Assembly: GCA_900540175.1 (NCBI GenBank)
Contig: UQFG01000001.1
Coordinates: forward strand, 1 to 64,000
Reading direction: 5' to 3'
DNA length: 64,000 nucleotides
Source: an uncultured Mollicutes bacterium
Lineage (GTDB): Bacteria; Bacillota_I; Bacilli_A; Acholeplasmatales; Anaeroplasmataceae
The notes under the pieces are model-generated. The model had not been told where the DNA came from and ran no database searches. It worked only from the letters and a program-made list of their open reading frames with translations. Both the position numbers and the translations under genes were made by a program. Shown in pieces: positions 44,217-52,006 of the stretch (position 1 is the first letter of the stretch; each line of letters begins with the position of its first letter).

Positions 44217-44504
44217 ATGAAAGAGAGTGAGTTGATACGAAAAATCAGCGAATACCTCAAGAGCGTTCCCGACCTGTTCTTTTGGAAAGAGCATGGCGGT
44301 ATGTATGGCACGGCGGGCATTCCCGATTTGATAGTCTGTTATCGGGGACGGTTCATCGGGCTGGAGTGCAAAGTCGGAAAAAATGAAGCGACCGTTCTGC
44401 AATCGCTGACCATTCGCCGCATCTTGCGGGCGGGAGGTTATGCGATGATAGTGCGGTCGGTCGAGGGAGTAAAACAACTGATATCAGCTTTTGAGCAGGA
44501 GTAG
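44217..44504 (+). CDS. VRR-NUC domain nuclease
   Basis: A 95-aa single-domain nuclease of the VRR-NUC (PD-(D/E)XK) type found in phages: GGMYGTAGIPDLIVCYRGRFIGLECKVG contains the Asp, then ExK catalytic residues, followed by TVLQSLTIRRILRAGGYAMIV. Likely a Holliday-junction or flap-type nuclease for replication intermediates. ATG 44217 follows AGGAG; the longer open frame upstream runs through repeats and has no family sequence. Confidence 0.88.
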   Translation: MKESELIRKISEYLKSVPDLFFWKEHGGMYGTAGIPDLIVCYRGRFIGLECKVGKNEATVLQSLTIRRILRAGGYAMIVRSVEGVKQLISAFEQE

Positions 44505-44505
44505 T

Positions 44506-44931
44506 ATGCAAGCGACGGAAAGAATGATTCACAAAGTATCGGTAGCGGAGGAAGCCGTTTTCGATTATGAAGAGTTGGTCGGCGCGCAGCCGCCCATCCG
44601 CGACATTAAGCAGGAGGTCGAGACCTATCTGAACATAACCGCTGCCCGGGCGCGTGGATATTATTTCCGAGTGAAGTATTACGACGAGACGATAGACCGG
44701 ATGCTGATGCTCTTCCTGTACAAGGGCGAGAAGTTCGGGCGAATGCAGGTTTGGAAAGTGGCGGGGATATGCTTTGCGGAAGACTGGACGGAAGAGCAGG
44801 AGGAAAGCGGTCAGATTCGGTTTTGGCTGAAGACAAAGATATGCGACCTTCCGCCCGAGGTGGATTGGGTGGTCAAATATCGGGTGTGGCAGGAAGAGGA
44901 GGCAAAAGCACGGGAGGACTACAATGACTGA
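44506..44931 (+). CDS. Phage protein of unknown function
   Basis: A 141-aa protein with no family I recognise; central helix-turn-helix-like RARGYYFRVKYYDETIDRML and an acidic/tryptophan-rich C-terminal half. AGGAG precedes ATG 44506; it overlaps the next gene by 8 bp in the run leading to the packaging genes. Confidence 0.7.
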   Translation: MQATERMIHKVSVAEEAVFDYEELVGAQPPIRDIKQEVETYLNITAARARGYYFRVKYYDETIDRMLMLFLYKGEKFGRMQVWKVAGICFAEDWTEEQEESGQIRFWLKTKICDLPPEVDWVVKYRVWQEEEAKAREDYND

Positions 44932-45217
44932 AGTGGAGATCAGGGAATACCTACAAAATTATAGAGACAGGAAAACAATAGCCGATTACAAAGCGCAAAA
45001 CGGCAGGAAGGACGACAGGGACGTGGTGTGCATCCAGGCAATCGAAAATTGTATGCGGTTACTGCCGGACGGACTTGGGGATATTCTTCGGATGCACTAT
45101 ATCGAGAGAAAATCCTTGCGGAAGATCGCAGCGGAGCATTTCTATTGCAAGGACACTATTGCCAAGCGCAGGGACGAGGCAATAGCCCTTATGGGTGAGT
45201 GCTTGGCAAGCGTATGA
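44924..45217 (+). CDS. Sigma-70 region 4-like / ArpU-type late regulator
   Basis: A 97-aa protein whose C-terminal half (LGDILRMHYIERKSLRKIAAEHF..DTIAKRRDEAI) is a sigma region-4 / ArpU-like helix-turn-helix. Such proteins at the end of the early block commonly activate late transcription. A promoter-like TATAAT and a structured leader follow, consistent with that role. Confidence 0.75.
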   Translation: MTEVEIREYLQNYRDRKTIADYKAQNGRKDDRDVVCIQAIENCMRLLPDGLGDILRMHYIERKSLRKIAAEHFYCKDTIAKRRDEAIALMGECLASV

Positions 45218-45268
45218 AAGCATAGACAAGGGTAGACACTTTTCCTCCAAAAGTAGCCAAAACGTGCG

Positions 45269-45274
45269 TATAAT
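45269..45274 (+). promoter_or_regulatory. Possible late promoter -10
   Basis: TATAAT 120 bp before the HNH gene, no canonical -35 at 16-18 bp upstream; it may depend on the preceding regulator. Confidence 0.35.
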
Positions 45275-45298
45275 GAGAGTAGGTAATATCCTCCGAGG

Positions 45299-45367
45299 GG
45301 GAAGGGAGCGACCCGAGCGGCGTGATGCCGGGAGCGAATATGAGAATGGGGGAAGCGCTCCCTTCCC
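45299..45367. other. Long inverted repeat / structured leader before HNH gene
   Basis: GGGAAGGGAGCG (45299-45310) is perfectly complementary to CGCTCCCTTCCC (45356-45367), enclosing a smaller CGGC/GCCG stem. It lies between the late-regulator gene and the HNH-terminase genes; a structured 5' leader or a packaging (cos-type) element are the two likely readings. Confidence 0.55.
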
Positions 45368-45389
45368 TTGTGTTTATGAGGAATAAATA

Positions 45390-45767
45390 ATGCCGAGAAA
45401 ACCCAAACGCCCCTGCAGCTACCCCGGGTGTCCGAGACTGGTAGAGGGGCAATACTGTGAGGAACATAAAAAATTAACGGACGCGCAGTACAACAAATAT
45501 TCGCGGGATAACTTTTCAAAGAGTTTCTACAAGACCCCCGAGTGGCTGTTCGTTCGCAAGCGGCAGCTTGCAGAGCATCCGTTTTGTGAGGAATGCTTGA
45601 AGAAGGGACAGGCGGTGCGGGCGGTCATCGTGGACCATATCCACCCCATCAAGCAAGGCGGTCAACCTTTCGCGCCGTCCAACCTGCAGTCGCTGTGCTG
45701 GAGCTGCCACTCGCGCAAGTCAGCCGAGGAGGGCAGCCGGTGGAGAACGCCACCCCGCAAGGGCTGA
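45390..45767 (+). CDS. Phage HNH endonuclease
   Basis: A 125-aa HNH nuclease: N-terminal zinc cysteines (PCSYPGCPRLVEGQYCEEH), KTPEWLFVRKRQL, then the HNH core VDHIHPIKQGG..NLQSLCWSCHSRKSAEEG with the ββα-metal fold residues. This class sits next to the small terminase in HK97-type phages and assists cos cleavage/packaging. Confidence 0.9.
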   Translation: MPRKPKRPCSYPGCPRLVEGQYCEEHKKLTDAQYNKYSRDNFSKSFYKTPEWLFVRKRQLAEHPFCEECLKKGQAVRAVIVDHIHPIKQGGQPFAPSNLQSLCWSCHSRKSAEEGSRWRTPPRKG

Positions 45768-45902
45768 CCCGCTTGGGGGAGGGGGTATCAAATCCCCGGG
45801 GCTTCCACCCCATACAGCGGGGCCGCACTCTCGCGCGAAAAATCGCATATTCAAAAATCAAAGGGGAAAATCAACCTTTAGGGGATACCCCACTAAAGTG
45901 GG

Positions 45903-45927
45903 AGCGGGCAAAACAGCCCGCTTTTTG
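45903..45927 (+). terminator. Rho-independent terminator
   Basis: AGCGGGC (45903-45909), 6-nt loop, GCCCGCT (45916-45922) then TTTT (45923-45926). Lies in the 216-bp HNH-TerS gap, which otherwise holds only G-rich then A/T-rich sequence; the gap is a possible cos region. Confidence 0.8.
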
Positions 45928-45983
45928 ATTTCCCGGGAAATCAAAATAATCAATGAAATCAAATAATCAAAAACGGAGGGACT

Positions 45984-46478
45984 ATGCCGAGCGGAGGAAG
46001 AAGACCGGGTGCTGGGCGACCGAGAAAAGCCGCCGCCCAAAAGATACTTGACGGCAATCCGGGCAAGCGTCCCATCGAAGTGCTGAACTTCGATACAGGG
46101 GGAATGGAACTGCCGAGCGAACCGCCGGAGTATTTAACGCCAAAGGCAAAAGAGATATACAGGACGGTATTCGGATGGCTGAAAAGCATCGGCTGCACCA
46201 ACGGCATACTTCCATACAACCTCGAGGAGTATGCGTTTTGCAAAGCGCGATGGCTTGAGTGCGAGGAAATGAACACGAAACACGGGCTCCTCGTAAAAGA
46301 CCAGAACGGCAAGGCTGTCCCGTCGCCATTTGTGACGATGGCACAGCAATATCTCAAGCAGACTAACGAGGTGTGGAGCAAAATATATCTCGTCGTGCGC
46401 GAAAGCAAACTCTCCAAGTGGGATGAAAACAACCCGAATGACGATATCATGGAAAAACTGTTGGGAGGAAAGTCGTGA
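45984..46478 (+). CDS. terS: Terminase small subunit, P27 family
   Basis: A 164-aa small terminase. The N-terminal RRPGAGRPRK basic stretch and DGNPGKRPI segment are P27-family hallmarks, followed by PEYLTPKAKEIYRTV and a helical oligomerisation core. It recognises phage DNA for packaging. Unusually, TerL is 7 kb downstream, separated by modification and regulatory genes. Overlaps the methyltransferase start. Confidence 0.9.
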   Translation: MPSGGRRPGAGRPRKAAAQKILDGNPGKRPIEVLNFDTGGMELPSEPPEYLTPKAKEIYRTVFGWLKSIGCTNGILPYNLEEYAFCKARWLECEEMNTKHGLLVKDQNGKAVPSPFVTMAQQYLKQTNEVWSKIYLVVRESKLSKWDENNPNDDIMEKLLGGKS

Positions 46479-48295
46479 TGGAATACACGCAAGAGAACCC
46501 GTTGCGGCTTATTGAGTTGTTTGCGGGTATCGGCTCGCAGACACAGGCACTTAAAAATGTGGGAGTGTCGCATACGGTAATAGCGATTTCGGAAATAGAC
46601 AAGAACGCCATCAAGAGTTATACGGCTCTGCACGGCGAGACGGTCAACCTGGGCGATATCAGAGAAATCCGGGAACTCCCCGAAGCAGACTTTTGGACAT
46701 ATTCGTTCCCATGCCAAGACATCTCGGTGGCGGGGCATGGTGCGGGCATCAAGGAGGGGACGCGGAGCGGGCTGTTGCTTGAAGTCGAGCGGCTGTTGAA
46801 AATCGCTGCTGAAAAAGGAACACTTCCCAAATACCTGCTCCTCGAAAATGTAAAGAATCTTGTGAGCAAGAAATTCAAAGCCGACTTCGACAGTTGGCTT
46901 TCTTTTTTGTCCTCGCTCGGATATACGAATTATTGGCAGGTACTCAATGCCAAAGACTACGGCATCCCGCAGCATAGAGAGCGGGTGTTCTGTGTTTCTA
47001 TTCGGGGAGAACATACAGCATTTGTATTCCCCGAAAAGCGCGAATTGACCTTACGGCTCAAAGACATGATCGACGAACACGTCGATGAAAGGTACTATCT
47101 CAAGGAAAGCACCATCCGTAGCATCGTGACATCGAAGTTCAACTCCCGGCGCGACTCGATCCGCCGCCCAAGCGATTATGCTTACTGTTTGCGGGCAAGA
47201 GATTGTTATGAGCCACAATGCGTACAAGTCGGTGATGTAGTCGGTGAGAAGTGGGAAAAGATGCACGAAATGAGCCGAAGAGTATTCCAGACGGATGGAA
47301 TATCTCCCACGGTGCATTGCGCGGGTGGCGGCAATACGGAGCTGAAAATTGCAGAGGATTTTGTCCTCGGCGGCTTGCAGGAGCATCAAGTTCCGAGAAC
47401 AGATGGGGTGAGCCCTACATTGACGGAGGCTATGGGAAAAGGTGGAGGACAAACCCCTGTAATCATTGATACCAGCGAGCCGAAAGAACGATTTTTCAAG
47501 CAAGCGTTCGAAACGATGAAAGAGAACGAGTGTGAAGCCGGGGACACGATAGATGCGTTCAATAAAAAAGTGAACAAGAGTGGAGTCTGCCCGACGCTCA
47601 CCACGCGCCCGGAGGGGTTCAAAACAGCAATCTTGCCTGTTGTCGTGGCAATGCGCGGGCGAAATCCGGATAATCCGTCGGACAGGACACCCGGGATACC
47701 GTTGCAACAGCGGCTTGAAGTGAACGAAAAGGGGCTGTGTAATGCGCTTACCACGGTTCAAAAAGACAATCTTGTAATGGATGCGGACTATGTATCCAGG
47801 AAATACGGCGAATTTATCGACGAAAAAGGGTACATCCCCGAGATGTTCGTGGCTTACAACAAGCAGGAAGTTCATGATGTTGCGCCGACATTAACGGGGC
47901 AATGCTCCTGTCCCTCGGGCAGCTCGGCGGTATTGAAACTCGAAAAACCGATAAAGGTCAAAGTAGCGACCAAGCAAGGATACGAGGAGGCAACGGCGGG
48001 GGACTATGTGAACATTACTTTCCCGAGTTCCAAGACCAAAAGGGGTCGGGTAGGGAAAGGTGTTGCTCAAACGCTGACCTGCGGAGACGGAAACGCAGTC
48101 ATCACGGAGAATGTGCGCATTCGCAAACTGACTCCGAGAGAATGTCTGCGGCTCATGGGCTGGACCGATGAGCAGATTGACAAAATCGAGAGTGCAAAGG
48201 TCAGTTCGACGCAGCAATATCGACAAGCGGGAAACGGAATCGTGGTGCAGGTCTTGGAGGCAATCTTCAAGGCTTTATTTTTTGGAGCGGAATGA
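46478..48295 (+). CDS. DNA cytosine-5 methyltransferase with repeat-rich recognition region
   Basis: A 605-aa C5-methyltransferase: motif I RLIELFAGIGSQTQAL at the N-terminus, catalytic Cys79 (SFPCQD), motif VI ENVKN, motif VIII-like QHRERVF, and C-terminal motifs IX-X (LTPRECLRLMGW, QAGNGIVVQVLEAI). Between them a ~290-residue region contains six degenerate units with PTLT/ALT-type cores, near residues 274, 309, 369, 419, 467 and 528. This is longer than the usual ~400-aa enzyme. No cognate nuclease is adjacent, so it probably protects phage DNA. ATG 46478 has GGAGG 9 bp upstream. Confidence 0.92.
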   Translation: MEYTQENPLRLIELFAGIGSQTQALKNVGVSHTVIAISEIDKNAIKSYTALHGETVNLGDIREIRELPEADFWTYSFPCQDISVAGHGAGIKEGTRSGLLLEVERLLKIAAEKGTLPKYLLLENVKNLVSKKFKADFDSWLSFLSSLGYTNYWQVLNAKDYGIPQHRERVFCVSIRGEHTAFVFPEKRELTLRLKDMIDEHVDERYYLKESTIRSIVTSKFNSRRDSIRRPSDYAYCLRARDCYEPQCVQVGDVVGEKWEKMHEMSRRVFQTDGISPTVHCAGGGNTELKIAEDFVLGGLQEHQVPRTDGVSPTLTEAMGKGGGQTPVIIDTSEPKERFFKQAFETMKENECEAGDTIDAFNKKVNKSGVCPTLTTRPEGFKTAILPVVVAMRGRNPDNPSDRTPGIPLQQRLEVNEKGLCNALTTVQKDNLVMDADYVSRKYGEFIDEKGYIPEMFVAYNKQEVHDVAPTLTGQCSCPSGSSAVLKLEKPIKVKVATKQGYEEATAGDYVNITFPSSKTKRGRVGKGVAQTLTCGDGNAVITENVRIRKLTPRECLRLMGWTDEQIDKIESAKVSSTQQYRQAGNGIVVQVLEAIFKALFFGAE

Positions 48296-49068
48296 TGGAG
48301 TACATTGCAAGCATCAGTTATGGAAAAGACAGCCTTGCCATGCTCGAAGTCATAGCTGAACACTCGTTGCCGTTGGATAGGATTATTCATGTCGAAATCA
48401 TGGCGACCGCAACTATTCCTGCGGATCTTCCACCGATGATGGAATTCAAGGCGAAAGCGGATGAAATTATCAAGAACAGATATGGGAAATCAGTAGAACA
48501 TATTCATGCGCCGAAGACTTATGAGGAATATTTTTACTATGTAAACCGTGGAAAAAAGAGCAAAAATCGCGGGAAAATATATGGTTTCCCATTACAAAAA
48601 GGGAATTGGTGCAATTCCCGGTTGAAAGTGAATGTTCTTGAAAAAGAGCAAAGGAATGCAATCACATACATAGGAATTGCAGCGGACGAGAAAAAACGGT
48701 TCGGTATCCTGTCTGAATTTAAACGAAGTCCTCTCGTAGAGTATGGGTGGACAGAAGAAATGTGCAGGAATTGGTGTTCGGCAAACGGACTATTGAGCCC
48801 GATATATGAAACTTCGATGCGCGGCGGGTGTTGGTTTTGCCACAATCAAGGAGTGGAGCAATTGCGGTTGCTTCGAAAAGCGTATCCGGAATATTGGGCA
48901 TTACTTTTAAGATGGGACGCAGACAGCCCTGCGACATTCAAGGGGAATGGACACACGGTTCGAGACTTTGAGCGGCGGTTTGCCCTGGAGGAAACAGGAG
49001 CGATACCAAAAGATAAGCCATTTCGATGGAAAATGATAAATCAATCAAGGAACGGTGAAGATGAATAA
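48292..49068 (+). CDS. PAPS reductase-like PP-loop protein
   Basis: A 258-aa adenine-nucleotide alpha-hydrolase/PAPS-reductase fold protein. The PP-loop SISYGKDSLAML is at residues 7-18; later cysteines (NWCNSRLK, RNWCSANG, GGCWFCHNQG) may bind metal or a cluster. Phage members have no proven role; relatives include sulfur-inserting DndC-type enzymes, so nucleic-acid modification is possible. Start and stop overlap the methyltransferase and metK, which argues for joint function. Confidence 0.85.
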   Translation: MMEYIASISYGKDSLAMLEVIAEHSLPLDRIIHVEIMATATIPADLPPMMEFKAKADEIIKNRYGKSVEHIHAPKTYEEYFYYVNRGKKSKNRGKIYGFPLQKGNWCNSRLKVNVLEKEQRNAITYIGIAADEKKRFGILSEFKRSPLVEYGWTEEMCRNWCSANGLLSPIYETSMRGGCWFCHNQGVEQLRLLRKAYPEYWALLLRWDADSPATFKGNGHTVRDFERRFALEETGAIPKDKPFRWKMINQSRNGEDE

Positions 49069-50179
49069 AAGGATTTACATGGCAGAGTCGGTGACAAGCG
49101 GACACCCGGACAAACTTGCAGACCTCATTGCGGATAGCATTCTCGATGAGTGCTTGGAACAGGATGCGGACAGCCGCGTCGCAGTCGAAGTAATGCTCAC
49201 TCACGATAAGTGCTTTATCGGTGGTGAAATCACCACGAAAGCAAGGGTGGACTATGAGTTCATCGCCAGAGCGACCATTGCCCAAGTCGGCTATGACCCG
49301 AGCGGTTTGGACTACGACATTCATATTCATGAGCAGAGCAGAGACATAGCCGGCGCAGTCGACAAATTAGAGCAGGGAGCGGGCGACCAGGGCATCGTGT
49401 ACGGCTATGCCACAACGGAAACGCTGAACTTCATGCCGTTGCCTGTCGAACTTGCACATCGACTGACGGATAGGCTTGAGCAATGCCGTCGCAGGGGCAT
49501 CATCAAAGGACTTTGTCCTGACGGAAAAAGCCAGGTGACCGTGCAGTTCAATGGCGACCGCTTTGACAAGATCGTTTCCGTGCTTGTTTCGGCGCAGCAC
49601 GAAGCATGGAAATCGCTCGACGACCTTATTCCCGAGATCAGGAAAAAGGTCATCGGCTATGTGTTCGCCGAGTATGATATGTCCGATGTCGAGATACTGA
49701 TCAATCCGTCCGGGCGGTTTGTGATTGGCGGCTTTGAAGCCGATACCGGTCTGACCGGCAGGAAGCTCATGGTCGACTCCTACGGCGGGATCGCGCACAA
49801 CGGGGGCGGGGCGATGAGTGGAAAAGATGCGAGCAAAGTGGATAGGAGCGGGGCATATCTCGCCAGATATATTGCAAAGAATATTGTGGCGGCGGGACTT
49901 GCGGAGAAATGTGAGGTCGCATTGTCATATGCGATAGGCATTCCGACCCCGACGAGCATCGACATTAATACCTTCTTCACGGGAACGGTCAATGAACAGC
50001 TCATCCGTAATGCGGTTGAACAGGTTTTCGACCTGCGTGTGGGGAAAGTAATCGATGCTCTCGACCTTAAACGCCCCGTCTATGTCCAAACCGCAGTCGG
50101 AGGGCATTTCGGGAAAGAAAACTTCGCGTGGGAAAAGACGGATAAGGCGCAGGAGTTGAAGAATGCAATCATGCCGTGA
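49061..50179 (+). CDS. metK: S-adenosylmethionine synthetase, phage-encoded
   Basis: A 372-aa MetK making SAM from methionine and ATP. SVTSGHPDKLADLIAD opens the ATP-binding domain, GAGDQGIVYGYATTE is signature 1 and GGGAMSGKDASKVDRS is the P-loop signature 2; residues for metal and methionine binding appear intact, and length is near the family's ~385-395. It lies between two SAM-using or sulfur-related genes, so it probably raises SAM for the phage methyltransferases. The sequence departs from chromosomal MetK (SVTEGHPDK), consistent with a phage lineage. ATG 49061 follows AAGGA; a GTG 6 bp earlier is less likely. Confidence 0.93.
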   Translation: MNKRIYMAESVTSGHPDKLADLIADSILDECLEQDADSRVAVEVMLTHDKCFIGGEITTKARVDYEFIARATIAQVGYDPSGLDYDIHIHEQSRDIAGAVDKLEQGAGDQGIVYGYATTETLNFMPLPVELAHRLTDRLEQCRRRGIIKGLCPDGKSQVTVQFNGDRFDKIVSVLVSAQHEAWKSLDDLIPEIRKKVIGYVFAEYDMSDVEILINPSGRFVIGGFEADTGLTGRKLMVDSYGGIAHNGGGAMSGKDASKVDRSGAYLARYIAKNIVAAGLAEKCEVALSYAIGIPTPTSIDINTFFTGTVNEQLIRNAVEQVFDLRVGKVIDALDLKRPVYVQTAVGGHFGKENFAWEKTDKAQELKNAIMP

Positions 50180-50753
50180 GACCCTGGTATGCGACAACAT
50201 ACGGCTGGTATATTATGTGTTCGGGAAATTTTCTCAAACGGAAGTCACTTCATTGCATAGGGACGACATAATATCGTCCGGGCTGTTGGGACTTGTAAAG
50301 GCGGCAAATACATTCGATAGTGAGCGCGGTACAAAGTTTTCTACTTATGCCGCACTTTGCATTCGAAACGAAATGCTGATGTATATGCGGAAAGTGCGGC
50401 GGTACTTTGGGAAAGAGATATCGCTTGAAAAGCCAGTTTCAACGGATGAAACAGGAACGGTCTTAACTATCGCCGATATCATCGAGGCAAACGAAAACCC
50501 GCAAGACGAATGCCTTGCGGGTATAATGTTTGCAGAGTTCCAGCGAAGACTGTCATCGCTTGACAGAAGTATCCTCAAAATGAAGATGGCAGGGTACCGG
50601 CAAAAAGAAATTGCGAGGCACCTGGGCTATTCACAGGGGTATATAGCCAAACGAATCAAGGGAATACAAGCAAAAGGCAGGCTTTGGATGCTTAATTCTC
50701 TCGACCGAGGACAAATTCGACGGAACAGTCGAAGTAATCAGCCAAAGCGATAA
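50163..50753 (+). CDS. Sigma-70 family RNA polymerase sigma factor
   Basis: A 196-aa sigma factor with region 2 (DDIISSGLLGLVKAANTFD..TKFSTYAALCIRNEM), a middle linker, and region 4 (LDRSILKMKMAGYRQKEIARHLGYSQGYIAKRIK). It resembles sporulation-type SigK/SigE proteins more than ECF factors. It overlaps the end of metK by 17 bp and the convergent XRE gene by 62 bp at the 3' end. It is a candidate to read the repeated TGGRCT/TATTGT promoters downstream. Confidence 0.88.
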   Translation: MQSCRETLVCDNIRLVYYVFGKFSQTEVTSLHRDDIISSGLLGLVKAANTFDSERGTKFSTYAALCIRNEMLMYMRKVRRYFGKEISLEKPVSTDETGTVLTIADIIEANENPQDECLAGIMFAEFQRRLSSLDRSILKMKMAGYRQKEIARHLGYSQGYIAKRIKGIQAKGRLWMLNSLDRGQIRRNSRSNQPKR

Positions 50754-51132
50754 TGCTTTCAAGGCTCGGAGAACTTGTGCCGTTTAGCCAATCGTAGATG
50801 ATGCTCTCATCGATATGGGCTTCTTTGGAGATGTTGGCTTTGGATTTTTTGAAGAAATCCACCAGGTACGGCAGCCTGTCCTTGAACGGTGGAAGGGGAA
50901 GGGGTTCAAATTCGGAGCCTTCATCGCTGCGTCCGAGCAAAAAGTCGATAGAGCAATGGAAATAGCCAGACAGACGGTAAGCCATGTTCAAACTGGGAAG
51001 TCTCTCGCCGTTGGTATAGCGGCAGATGACTTTCCTTGTAACACCAAGCTCTTTGGCGAGGTGAGCGGGCTTCATTTCGTGGTCGGTAAGCAGCTCCCGG
51101 AGCCTTTCGACAAATTTCTCCAATATACTCAT
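50692..51132 (-). CDS. XRE-family repressor with two HTH domains
   Basis: A 146-aa protein read leftward, the only minus-strand gene of the element here. HTH1 is about 15-45 (MKPAHLAKELGVTRKVICRYTNGERLPSL); HTH2 is about 85-130 (KANISKEAHIDESIIYDWLNGTSSPSLESI), both followed by FDCS/FHCS-type helices with FLLGR/FVLGR. The start Met is the one preceding SILEKFVERLRELL; the longer upstream frame crosses the operator. It is divergent from the 51263 gene and shares the 51168-51199 operator, so it likely represses both directions. Confidence 0.85.
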   Translation of the reverse strand: MSILEKFVERLRELLTDHEMKPAHLAKELGVTRKVICRYTNGERLPSLNMAYRLSGYFHCSIDFLLGRSDEGSEFEPLPLPPFKDRLPYLVDFFKKSKANISKEAHIDESIIYDWLNGTSSPSLESIIALADYFDCSVEFVLGREN

Positions 51133-51167
51133 AAATAAGTCAAAACCTCTGTAATAATTATCTCGGA

Positions 51168-51199
51168 TTGCGGACACAAAAAGTTGATTGTGTCCGCAA
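51168..51199. promoter_or_regulatory. 12-bp perfect inverted-repeat operator
   Basis: TTGCGGACACAA (51168-51179) and TTGTGTCCGCAA (51188-51199), 8-bp spacer, in the divergent promoter region. It overlaps the -35 of the rightward promoter and lies just upstream of the XRE gene. Confidence 0.85.
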
Positions 51200-51212
51200 A
51201 CCAAGTTATAAT
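51184..51212 (+). promoter_or_regulatory. Promoter of 51263 gene
   Basis: TTGATT (51184-51189), 17-bp spacer, TATAAT (51207-51212). The -35 falls inside the operator. Confidence 0.8.
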
Positions 51213-51262
51213 AGTAGTACATAGCGAGCGCGCAGCTATGAAATCAATTAGGAGGTTTCAAA

Positions 51263-51487
51263 ATGGCAAACTTTGAACCTGCACGGAGCAATCCGAGCAG
51301 CACGGACTGGATGGAACAGGAGGGTGAGATGCACGATGCCGTAACGGATTCGCGTGAACTCGCGGCAGGGCTGTTGTTCCTGCTGAAAGAGTATTACATA
51401 GGTTCGTTTGAACTGAATGAAGGTAAGATCGCCGTCAAGTTCAATAACGGACAGCAGTTTTCCATATCAGTCAATGAGCGCGCATAA
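51263..51487 (+). CDS. Small acidic phage protein under XRE operator
   Basis: A 74-aa acidic protein with a helix (SRELAAGLLFLLKEYYIG) and a beta hairpin at the C-terminus (KIAVKFNNGQQFSISV). No family recognised. AGGAGG precedes the ATG. As the only target of the operator-controlled promoter before a strong terminator, it could be an antirepressor, anti-defence or toxin-type product; unproven. Confidence 0.75.
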   Translation: MANFEPARSNPSSTDWMEQEGEMHDAVTDSRELAAGLLFLLKEYYIGSFELNEGKIAVKFNNGQQFSISVNERA

Positions 51488-51556
51488 GACAAAGCCGATA
51501 AATTAAGTATCGGCAAAAAATACAAAAGACAACCCGTGAAGACACATAAAGCGAAG

Positions 51557-51595
51557 AAGACCGCCGAGAACTCGGCGGTCTTGGCTTTTTCTTTC
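51557..51595 (+). terminator. Strong rho-independent terminator
   Basis: AAGACCGCCGAG (51557-51568), 2-nt loop, CTCGGCGGTCTT (51571-51582), then GGCTTTTTCTTTC. Confidence 0.93.
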
Positions 51596-51604
51596 AGTTT
51601 TAAC

Positions 51605-51633
51605 TGGACTAAATAGGAATTATACGGTATTGT
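51605..51633 (+). promoter_or_regulatory. Phage promoter motif, copy 1
   Basis: TGGACT (51605-51610), 17-bp spacer, TATTGT (51628-51633) preceded by TACGG. The same spacing and TACGGTATTGT core recur at 51925 and 56993. Confidence 0.65.
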
Positions 51634-51654
51634 TCAGGCTACGGAGGTACAGAA

Positions 51655-51873
51655 ATGAAAAAAGGAAAGGTCGAGTTCCATAGCCAGGGACAATCTGGTA
51701 ATATCTATTATATCATCGGGGCGGTGCGAGGCGTTATGCAAAAACAGCACAGGATCGCGGAATATAATGATATGTGGGAGCGGATACAGAACGCCAAAAG
51801 CTACTGGGAGGCGTTGAAAATCATTGCCGAACACGTGGATTTGGTCGATTTGGACGGACGATATAAGGTTTAG
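51655..51873 (+). CDS. Small phage protein
   Basis: A 72-aa protein: a beta start (KGKVEFHSQGQSGNIYYIIGAVRG) then two helices (KQHRIAEYNDMWERI, YWEALKIIAEHVD). No family recognised. GGAGGT precedes the ATG and promoter copy 1 lies 22 bp before it. Confidence 0.7.
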   Translation: MKKGKVEFHSQGQSGNIYYIIGAVRGVMQKQHRIAEYNDMWERIQNAKSYWEALKIIAEHVDLVDLDGRYKV

Positions 51874-51891
51874 AAAAAACAAAAATATTCT

Positions 51892-51953
51892 TTGAAAAAA
51901 GTGTGTTTTTCGGCGCGATTTCGCTGGGCTCTTCTGATTTTTTACGGTATTGT
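51892..51953 (+). repeat. Dispersed intergenic repeat with promoter motif, copy 2
   Basis: Shares with 56950-57021 a TTGAAAAAA..GTGTTTTTC block, the 15-mer TTTCGCTGGGCTCTT (51919-51933) and, exactly 9 bp later, TACGGTATTGT (51943-51953). The promoter reading is TGGGCT (51925-51930), 17 bp, TATTGT (51948-51953). It precedes the amidoligase gene. Confidence 0.8.
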
Positions 51954-52006
51954 TTGCTTGCAAAACGGGACAAGGAAAACCCCGCAAGCAAAGGAGACAC
52001 GTAAAA

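Noticed and set aside
45959..47014. 351-codon open frame on the minus strand
   Set aside because: Antisense of TerS and the methyltransferase, both of which carry clear family motifs; no start signal.
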